Source: CAYPZL01 sp964415045 (GTDB lineage Bacteria; Planctomycetota; Phycisphaerae; Sedimentisphaerales; Anaerobacaceae). From it: a stretch of DNA of 9,995 bases. The stretch covers positions 1-9,995 of the forward strand of contig CAYPZL010000195.1 of the NCBI GenBank assembly GCA_964415045.1. Direction: 5' to 3'. Shown here piece after piece: positions 5,273-9,995 of this stretch. Position 1 is the first letter of the stretch. Every line of letters begins with the position of its first letter. A model generated the notes under the pieces. That model saw only the letters and a program-made list of their open reading frames with translations, was not told the DNA's origin and searched no databases. A program made the position numbers and the translations under genes.

Positions 5273-5815
5273 TTAGCGCTTCGAGAACTGGAACCTCCGC
5301 CTCGCACCCCTCTGGCCGGGCTTCTTTCGCTCGACCATCCTGGGGTCGCGGGTCAGGTGTCCGCCGTCGCGCAGGGTCTGGACGTAGTTCTCGTCGTAGC
5401 TCTTCAGGGCCCGTGCCACGCCCAGCAGGGACGCGCCGGCCTGGCCGGTGATGCCGCCGCCCTTGACGTTGATGAACACGTCGAACGCCTTCTCGGCCTG
5501 CACGGCCTTGAGCGGGGCGACCACCGCCTTGCGATCCTGCTCCCGCGGGAAGTAGTCGCCGAGCTCGCGCTTGTTCACGATGAGCTTGCCGCTGCCCGGA
5601 CGGATTCGCACGCGGGCCACCGACGTCTTGCGCCGACCGGTGCCCCACCAGTACCCGTACTTTTTCTTGCTGTCATCGCCCGGTCGCGGAGCCGGGACGG
5701 GCTTGGCCTCGGCGGTCTCGACCTTCGGCGTTTCGGCCTTGGGCGTCTCAGCCTCAGGCGTTTCGGCCTGCGGTTTCGATTCAACGGCAGCGTTTTCAGG
5801 CTGGTTTTCTGTCAT
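5273..5815 (-). CDS. rpsI: Small ribosomal subunit protein uS9 with long acidic N-terminal extension
   Basis: The last ~130 residues are a complete S9: GTGRRKTSVARVRI, KLIVNKRELGDYF, GGGITGQAGA, LTRDPRMVERKKPGQ and the basic tail ending RRRFQFSKR that reaches the decoding site. Ahead of it are about 50 extra residues rich in Ala, Glu, Pro and Lys, with a five-residue repeat. Typical bacterial S9 has about 130 residues and this one 180. The ATG at 5815 is chosen because GCGGA lies 8 bases ahead; GTG 5821 (two more residues) would place that site too close. The gene follows rplM after 13 bases, the common L13-S9 pair, and ends at a terminator. Confidence 0.97.
   Translation of the reverse strand: MTENQPENAAVESKPQAETPEAETPKAETPKVETAEAKPVPAPRPGDDSKKKYGYWWGTGRRKTSVARVRIRPGSGKLIVNKRELGDYFPREQDRKAVVAPLKAVQAEKAFDVFINVKGGGITGQAGASLLGVARALKSYDENYVQTLRDGGHLTRDPRMVERKKPGQRGARRRFQFSKR
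5711..5770 (-). repeat. Fifteen-base tandem repeat in the rpsI extension
   Basis: Four degenerate 15-base units encode QAETP, EAETP, KAETP and KVETA. The repeat stays in frame and so can grow or shrink without breaking S9. It lies wholly outside the conserved ribosomal fold. Confidence 0.75.
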
Positions 5816-5828
5816 AGTCACGTTCCGC

Positions 5829-6260
5829 TTAGGACAACTCTATTTTTTCCGGTCTCTGGGCGTGATGGTCGTGTTCGGGGCCCCGGCAGACCTTGAGCTT
5901 CTTGAGCATCTTGCGTCCGAGCCGGTTTTTGGGCAGCATCCGCCGCACCGCCAGCTCGATGACCCTCTCCGGCTTCTTCTCGATCATTTCCTCGAAGCTG
6001 GCGTACTTGTGGCCGCCCGGGTGGTGCGTGTACCAGTCGTAGACCTTATGCTCGGCCTTTTTGCCCGTGAGCCTGACCTTCTCGGCGTTGACGACAACCA
6101 CGTAATCCCCGACATCCACGTGCGGCGTGTACGTCGGCTTGGTCTTGCCCATCAGGATCGGCGCGATCTGGGCCGCCATCCGACCGAGGATCGCCCCCTC
6201 GGCGTCCACCAGCACCCATTTCTGCTCCACTGCGTTTTTCTTGGCCATAAACGTCTTCAT
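5829..6260 (-). CDS. rplM: Large ribosomal subunit protein uL13
   Basis: This is a complete L13 of 143 residues, the usual length. It contains WVLVDAEGAILGRMA (15-29), the GKTKPTYTPHVDVGDYVVVVNAEKV block (38-62), HPGG (80-83), then RVIELAVRRMLPKNRLGRKM (99-118) and a final LKVCRGPEHDHHAQRPE. It binds 23S rRNA early in 50S assembly. ATG 6260 is the likely start; a second ATG four codons later (MAKKNAVEQ) is possible, since the AGAGAG ahead of the first is a weak ribosome site. It is first in the rplM-rpsI operon, with a strong promoter about 40 bases upstream. Confidence 0.97.
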   Translation of the reverse strand: MKTFMAKKNAVEQKWVLVDAEGAILGRMAAQIAPILMGKTKPTYTPHVDVGDYVVVVNAEKVRLTGKKAEHKVYDWYTHHPGGHKYASFEEMIEKKPERVIELAVRRMLPKNRLGRKMLKKLKVCRGPEHDHHAQRPEKIELS

Positions 6261-6298
6261 AGGCGTACTCTCTTCTCAGTCCGGCATAGAAACCTCGC

Positions 6299-6326
6299 AT
6301 TGTAGCAAACGCGAAAATCCTGTCAA
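6299..6326 (-). promoter_or_regulatory. Near-consensus sigma-70 promoter of rplM-rpsI
   Basis: On the minus strand a perfect TTGACA (6321-6326) and TACAAT (6299-6304, 5 of 6) are separated by 16 bases. The expected start of transcription near 6292 gives a leader of about 30 bases before the rplM ATG. It is the best promoter match in the window, as expected for ribosomal protein genes. Confidence 0.85.
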
Positions 6327-6408
6327 ACTATTTTTTCGCCCGTTTTCCACGTTTTCAGCCCCAAAGCAACTTCCGCCCGCCTTAACGCCCACCACCGGCC
6401 CGGCCGTT

Positions 6409-6505
6409 CACCGCAGAGGCAAAGAGAACACAAAGCGTCAGGCTTAACCCATTTGCCTAAAGTGAGTTACGTCCGTCTCTGTGTCCTCTGCGTCTCCCTG
6501 GTGCA
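6409..6505. repeat. Repeat-like stretch with CGCAGAGG inverted ends
   Basis: It begins CACCGCAGAGGCAAAGAGAA and ends with TGTGTCCTCTGCGTCTCCCT, so CGCAGAGG recurs in opposite orientation about 75 bases apart. Sequences of the form CACCGCAGAGG...CAGAG are, from memory, common as intergenic dispersed elements in planctomycete and related environmental genomes. No coding content is apparent. Confidence 0.45.
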
Positions 6506-6540
6506 TCCCCGCCGAAGGCAGATTGGCTTCGTTTTGCGTT

Positions 6541-6625
6541 TAGATCATTCGGTTTTCGGGCTTGTTTCGAGCTTCGGATTTCGGGTTTCCCGGCCCCGAC
6601 CGGGCCAAATTGGGTTCGTTTGACA
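6541..6625. repeat. Repeat-like stretch with short direct motifs (TTCGG)
   Basis: TTCGG or TTTCGGG recurs (CATTCGGTTTTCGGGC, then GCTTCGGATTTCGGGTTTCC), followed by GGCCCCGACCGGGCC, a near-perfect palindrome. This phrase type looks like a dispersed intergenic element and reads as low-complexity peptide in every frame. Family assignment is from memory only. Confidence 0.35.
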
Positions 6626-6756
6626 CTCTACGCCAGCCCAGACCCGCAAGAAACCACGACGAACTCCTCTCAGGGTGGTCCGCCCACTGAGACATGACCC
6701 AGAAAGACAGGAAGAAAGAGACAAGCAAAGCAATTCCACCCAACATGACGCCTTCT

Positions 6757-6834
6757 CCCTTCCCTCCCCCGTCAATCCCCAATCCCAAACCCCGCTCAAC
6801 CCCCTCCCACCAAAGATACGCCCCCCCCCGCCCA
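6757..6834 (-). other. G-run tract with G-quadruplex potential
   Basis: The plus strand has repeated runs of three to nine C, so the minus strand carries nine or so G-runs of three or more separated by short spacers (for example GGGG, TTGAGC, GGGG, TTT, GGG, ATT, GGGG). Four or more such runs with loops of up to seven bases meet the usual intramolecular quadruplex pattern. The tract lies in DNA without a gene, upstream of the ribosomal operon. Confidence 0.55.
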
Positions 6835-7244
6835 AATCTTGCGCCGACCACCCAGGTTTTTCCCGCAACGACAGTGTTGTCCCGGGCACTTGAGTGCCAG
6901 GATTTTCAGGAAAGACCGTTTGCGCAAGCGCCGGTCTTGTAGCAAAGGGACCGCCAACCGTCTCTGTCTCCTAAGTCTCGTCTGCCTGGCCCAGGAGAGG
7001 ACGGCACTTGTTCCGCAAGAATCACACACGGCCAGGCGCGGACGGTAAGCCAATGTGGCGGGAGTGACACGGTCAGAAAGAACAGGAGGTGGGGGCAGTT
7101 CACAAGATTTTCAGCGGAGCAGCGCACCGGATGCTACGGGAGTCTCGCCTTTTCCAATCACAACTTGAGATCTCAGAAAAACACCAGAGCGTCCCCAGTC
7201 CCCGAATGTGCCCTTAGCCCAGTACCCCTTTGCGAAAATGGTAG

Positions 7245-7790
7245 CTACGCTCTCCGCGACTGTTTTCCGAGAGCCTCTCCTGGTCCATCATGCTCGATCG
7301 CCATGACCACGAGAGGGTAGTTCATCGCTTCCTTGAACTCCTCCTCGACGTATTTGACTGCATCTCTGAATGCCGGCGTTCTATCGGGCAGAAAGACCTG
7401 GAGACGGTCGTCCGGCACGACGACAACACCGACGTCGATCTCGCCGTTGTCGATGCTGTTTCGCAAGTGAACGATGTCGCGGATCAACATGTCACTGCGA
7501 GCCGAAACTTGCAGTTCCACGCCCAGCCTAACAAGGATCGACTGGTTATAGCGAAGCTTCTTCGTCCAGTCAATGCCCCCCGCAGTGATCTTCTCCCACC
7601 CCCCGCGTGCCTCGAACTCCCCATCGATCATCTTTCGCAAAACGGCCGCGCCGTTGGCATCCTTTTCTTCTTTGAGACGAACTTGGACCGACAGAAGAAC
7701 GTCTTGCACTTCCAGGAGAAGGTCAGCGAGCCCGAGCCGACAGACCTTTTCGCGAGCGCCGTCGTAGAACCGCATCTTGGTAATCTTCAT
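7245..7790 (-). CDS. BglII/BstYI-like type II restriction endonuclease
   Basis: The 181-residue product resembles the BglII/BstYI endonuclease family (Endonuc-BglII). It has GGWE (63-66), GIDWTKK (72-78) and GVELQVSARSDML (90-102), followed by a DVGVVVVP strand (119-126) and a C-terminal MAIEHDG (163-169). BglII uses D84, E93 and Q95 in an IDF-GKR...VEVQF context; D74, E92 and Q94 sit in the same motif order here, with about nine extra residues between. It is a little shorter than BglII (223) and BstYI (about 203). It follows the methyltransferase gene, overlapping it by 68 bases, which strongly supports a restriction-modification pair. The recognition site may contain GATC, by family analogy only. 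The ATG has a weak ribosome site, so it may rely on coupling. Confidence 0.75.
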   Translation of the reverse strand: MKITKMRFYDGAREKVCRLGLADLLLEVQDVLLSVQVRLKEEKDANGAAVLRKMIDGEFEARGGWEKITAGGIDWTKKLRYNQSILVRLGVELQVSARSDMLIRDIVHLRNSIDNGEIDVGVVVVPDDRLQVFLPDRTPAFRDAVKYVEEEFKEAMNYPLVVMAIEHDGPGEALGKQSRRA

Positions 7791-8613
7791 TTCTTTTGAA
7801 TAACCTCTCCACTTGGAATTCGGTTTTCTTGTTTAGCGAGAACGGAACTTGCTCTCGCAGGCGTTCAAGTATGTGTTGACTGTCGTGGAGTTCCGTTCCT
7901 ATCCAGAACCGATTGTTCAGCTCGGCCGCTTGATAGGTCGAACCTCCCCCGCCGAACGGGTCGAAGACGATATCATCCTCGACAGTCGCCATGAGGATTG
8001 CTCTCTCCGGTATCACCAACTTGAGTTCATTGACACCCGGACGGACTTTGAACTTGCGATGCCTGTTCGGCGACGTGTCCTCCCAGAAATCAGTGAGGTT
8101 CAGGCCTAACGGATTGAGCTTGTCTCGGTGGCCACCGTAGTCTTTGATTTCTCTTCCGCAGTGTCGGCATGTTGGGATAGGGACTCGAAGACGGTTGAAC
8201 GTCTTCGGTTGACCTCGCGTGTAATAGAGGAGTGCATAATGGGCGGGATATAGTTTCTTGCCACGACTATACGTACCCTTCATGCTTAAAGCGATCCAAT
8301 GCCTGAACGTGGCAAGATTGTTCAGGATGTTTCCAAATCGGACGGCAAGTTCAGGCGTGGCATATATGAAAATGGCCCCTCCAGGCTTCAAGATACGGCA
8401 GCATTCTGTAATCCACTTCTCGCACCATCGCAGGTACTCAAAGTGAGACATCTTGTCATGGTAGCCGTTCTTGTAGTCCTTGCCCAAATTGAAAGGTGGG
8501 TCGGCGAAGACGCAATCAACAGACGCCGAGCGCATGTCCGTTAGCAAGGACATACAATCTTCGGCAAACAGAACACCTTTTCTCGTCGTCAAGAAGGGCT
8601 GATGCATGTTCAT
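7723..8613 (-). CDS. Beta-class DNA methyltransferase (N6-adenine or N4-cytosine) of the restriction-modification system
   Basis: This is a 296-residue S-adenosylmethionine-dependent DNA amino-methyltransferase. Catalytic motif IV DPPF (38-41) precedes AdoMet-binding motif I FDPFGGGGST (217-226), the order of the beta class. Between them is a variable region, the probable target-recognition domain, with CRHCGRE (149-155) and LTDFWEDTSPNRHRK (173-187). RILKPGGA (73-80) and RFWIGTEL (235-242) are also typical. DPPF favours N6-adenine; the base is not certain. It protects host DNA from the downstream endonuclease. ATG 8613 or 8607 could start it; neither has a clear Shine-Dalgarno site, and a promoter-like -10 ends one base ahead of ATG 8613, so a leaderless mRNA is possible. 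Confidence 0.92.
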   Translation of the reverse strand: MNMHQPFLTTRKGVLFAEDCMSLLTDMRSASVDCVFADPPFNLGKDYKNGYHDKMSHFEYLRWCEKWITECCRILKPGGAIFIYATPELAVRFGNILNNLATFRHWIALSMKGTYSRGKKLYPAHYALLYYTRGQPKTFNRLRVPIPTCRHCGREIKDYGGHRDKLNPLGLNLTDFWEDTSPNRHRKFKVRPGVNELKLVIPERAILMATVEDDIVFDPFGGGGSTYQAAELNNRFWIGTELHDSQHILERLREQVPFSLNKKTEFQVERLFKRNEDYQDAVLRRRSRKGLSARAR

Positions 8614-8614
8614 C

Positions 8615-8644
8615 AGTCTACTATGTCGTGCGTCCCGCAGTCAA
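8615..8644 (-). promoter_or_regulatory. Candidate promoter of the methyltransferase-endonuclease operon
   Basis: TTGACT (8639-8644), an 18-base spacer, then TAGACT (8615-8620) on the minus strand. The -10 ends one base before ATG 8613, so transcription would start at or just inside the first codons, near the second ATG at 8607. The -35 matches 5 of 6; the -10 only 3 of 6. Confidence 0.4.
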
Positions 8645-8730
8645 GGCTGTTCGGCGGATTTCGCTCGCTCAGCCTCCTTCACATCGTGAGATTCTTCTTC
8701 ATCCTTCGGTTTTCGCGACGACAGGGGCAA
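8641..8730 (-). other. Short coding-like tail between SIR2-like and methyltransferase genes
   Basis: One minus-strand frame, open from at least TTG 8730 to a TGA at 8641-8643, reads as a charged peptide (SSRKPKDEEESHDVKEAERA and so on). No ribosome site supports a start, and an AAGGAGG lies inside it. It may be the end of a lost gene or a dispersed intergenic element. I do not recognise it. It fills most of the 163-base gap. Confidence 0.2.
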
Positions 8731-8776
8731 TCTGGACCCAAGGGGGGGGCCAGAGACTCTGGTTTCGACAACACTT

Positions 8777-9886
8777 TCACTGATTGAGCAGGTTCGCCCA
8801 ATCTACGGCCTCAGCGCGTTGCGCGATGATTTCCACACGTAGCTCAGAGCCGAAGACCGCTTGATAGTTCTCTTTCAGCGAAGAGGCGGACGGGTCGATC
8901 AAAGTCATTTTCTTCGGGGATTTCTTCTTGCTGGCCCTGTCGCACATCACCCCGGCGAAATGGAGTCTTGCCATGGTATCAAATGGCGAGAGGGAAAAGC
9001 CAATGGCGTAGATTTCGTCCGCCTGGTACAAAGCACGGCCGGCATTGTGCCAAACAGGCCCACTACCGGGAAGTTTATCAAGGGGTTTATGGCGTCCCAG
9101 CCCCGTGACACCGATGTAGTATTCCTTGTTGCTTTGTTGGAAAATCCGATTTTCGATCCGCCCAGCCAACTTGCAATCAGGGATACGAAGGAGCACGTAG
9201 TCATACTCAATTTCGCCAGTGGGTTTGTCCGTGCCGTCCTGTACGTTCTTGTCTTCCTTCTGAAAGAGAACGGGATACCCAAAATTAGTGACTTGATCCC
9301 GTTGGACTACAGCCCAGTTTATCGAGCCATGCATTTTGAGAATCGGGGTTCCATTGTCGTTCTCGGCTTTGAAGCCGTATTGCCAGGGTTTTTGCGCTTG
9401 GGACATGGACTGCTCTATAAGTGTGTCGTAATTGAACGTTATAATCGTGTCATTGGTTCGCAGCATGGCTGTGAATCCATGGATGCGATCAAGCTTGTCC
9501 AGGGCGGCCTTCTGTTGTTTCCATATCACGTCTCGCAGGGCATCCTCCATATGGCTAAGCCAAACCGCAATCGATTCGGCCGTCCAGAAAGGGGTGTCTC
9601 CATGGGTCCGTCCAACCGGGCACATTTGCTGCCTCATTCTCCAGGTGAGGGCATCGAAATGGGCGAGGTCGAATAGCTCTTCGATGTTCAGGGTGCGGCG
9701 GCCGTTGCACAATCCGGCATTCATCCAGTTGACGCGTTCGTCGAGCCAGCCCAGCCATTCGAGAGCTTCTTCCTGATCATACTCCTCAAACTTGTGACAC
9801 AGAAGCGGAGTCAACTCCGTCGCCAATGGCATGCCGACCTGTTTCGAGAAGCCAGCCCCGATAATGAACACACGCCTTCCGTCCAT
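8777..9886 (-). CDS. SIR2-like domain protein, probable defence NADase
   Basis: The product has 369 residues. The Rossmann-type SIR2 core is evident: VFIIGAGFSKQVGMP at 6-20 (NAD-binding GAGFS at 10-14), TFNYDTLIE at 150-158 with N152, ILKMHGSINW at 182-191 with H186 where SIR2 enzymes have the catalytic His, and IYAIGFSLSPFD at 292-303. This is the SIR2_2-type domain found in phage-defence proteins, where it degrades NAD; true protein deacylases have a zinc module that is absent here. No second domain is recognised in the insert (about 200-280) or the C-terminus. ATG 9886 has GGAGG 6 bases ahead; the open frame to 9940 is not needed. It precedes a restriction-modification operon on the same strand. 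Confidence 0.88.
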   Translation of the reverse strand: MDGRRVFIIGAGFSKQVGMPLATELTPLLCHKFEEYDQEEALEWLGWLDERVNWMNAGLCNGRRTLNIEELFDLAHFDALTWRMRQQMCPVGRTHGDTPFWTAESIAVWLSHMEDALRDVIWKQQKAALDKLDRIHGFTAMLRTNDTIITFNYDTLIEQSMSQAQKPWQYGFKAENDNGTPILKMHGSINWAVVQRDQVTNFGYPVLFQKEDKNVQDGTDKPTGEIEYDYVLLRIPDCKLAGRIENRIFQQSNKEYYIGVTGLGRHKPLDKLPGSGPVWHNAGRALYQADEIYAIGFSLSPFDTMARLHFAGVMCDRASKKKSPKKMTLIDPSASSLKENYQAVFGSELRVEIIAQRAEAVDWANLLNQ

Positions 9887-9890
9887 GTGC

Positions 9891-9897
9891 TCCCTCC
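9891..9897 (-). promoter_or_regulatory. Shine-Dalgarno site of the SIR2-like gene
   Basis: GGAGGGA on the minus strand, with GGAGG 6 bases from ATG 9886. It selects this ATG over upstream start codons in the same frame. A hairpin GGGCG / CGCCC (9921-9934, 4-base loop) lies 35 bases further up; its role is unknown. Confidence 0.75.
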
Positions 9898-9995
9898 ACA
9901 GGATAATTGGGCCTTCCCGCGGGCGAGAACGCCCCAACAAATTAGTACCACAGCGCGAGATAGGCTCAAGGGGGCCGGGGTTGGATGTCGATAAC

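Larger units (their letters stand above)
6327..7244. other. Long intergenic region without a convincing gene
   Basis: These ~0.9 kb separate the ribosomal operon from the restriction-modification block. Short open frames exist on both strands, but none has a recognisable domain, a good ribosome site or a coding-like composition. The region holds two repeat-like stretches (about 6409-6505 and 6541-6625), a tract of C-runs (6757-6834), a small palindrome GGCACT-TG-AGTGCC (6885-6898) and a hairpin AAGACCG / CGGTCTT (6912-6938, 13-base loop). A 10-base palindrome TGAGATCTCA is at 7166-7175. No tRNA or rRNA is seen. A decayed gene cannot be excluded. Confidence 0.6.

Noticed and set aside
4116..5648. 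A 510-residue open frame antisense-free but out of phase with argC and rpsI on the minus strand
   Set aside because: It is Arg/Gly/Pro-rich shadow translation of argC and rpsI, both of which are certain in their own frames.
6540..6889. Minus-strand frames with a hydrophobic stretch (LLVSFFLSFWVMS)
   Set aside because: It could pass for a small membrane protein, but it runs straight into repeat-like sequence and low-complexity G-runs, and has no supporting context.
8741..8762. G8 run followed by CCAGAG-A-CTCTGG after the SIR2-like gene, considered as a terminator
   Set aside because: The stem is six bases with a one-base centre and is followed by C-runs, not T-runs, on the transcribed strand.
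8861..9676. A 271-residue plus-strand open frame opposite the SIR2-like gene
   Set aside because: The SIR2 motifs on the minus strand are unambiguous; this frame has no recognisable family.
1..9995. CRISPR arrays, tRNA, rRNA, transposases and integrases
   Set aside because: I looked for regularly spaced repeats, tRNA-like cloverleaf arms and DDE, serine or tyrosine recombinase motifs and saw none.

Overview
The window is 9,995 bases of fairly GC-rich bacterial DNA. Every gene I can support lies on the minus strand, so transcription runs right to left. The best guess at the organism is an uncultured member of the Planctomycetota, perhaps Phycisphaerae-like. The reasons are the rplM-rpsI pair with a long acidic N-terminal extension on ribosomal protein S9, argC next door, and intergenic repeats of a kind familiar from such genomes. 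This is inference; no marker in the window settles it.

Layout from left to right. (1) Positions 1-3165 are an accessory island. It holds a partial gene for a zinc-ribbon / winged-helix / nucleoside-2-deoxyribosyltransferase-like protein that runs off the left edge. Next come a complete vapBC toxin-antitoxin pair with a palindromic operator over its promoter, and a small protein gene overlapping a DUF6036-type nucleotidyltransferase gene. The island ends with an MNT-type nucleotidyltransferase (antitoxin type) beside a HEPN toxin gene that has lost its core by internal deletion and frameshift. (2) Positions 3166-6326 are a housekeeping block: a nitrilase-superfamily hydrolase, a degenerate inverted repeat, argC, a terminator-like hairpin, rpsI and rplM, with a near-consensus sigma-70 promoter ahead of rplM. 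(3) Positions 6327-7244 hold about 0.9 kb without a convincing gene. It contains repeat-like DNA and a G-run tract on the minus strand with G-quadruplex potential. (4) Positions 7245-9886 are a second defence block: a SIR2-like protein, a beta-class DNA methyltransferase, and a BglII/BstYI-like restriction endonuclease overlapping the methyltransferase gene by 68 bases.

How the genes may work together. The methyltransferase and endonuclease make a compact type II restriction-modification system. The SIR2-like protein upstream on the same strand may be an NAD-depleting effector guarding the same locus, but the sequence does not prove coupling. The left island looks like a tandem array of two-gene toxin-antitoxin-type modules, one of which is decaying. 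rplM and rpsI form a ribosomal protein operon. argC begins just 17 bases after a Rho-independent terminator-like hairpin, so it probably depends on read-through or attenuation.
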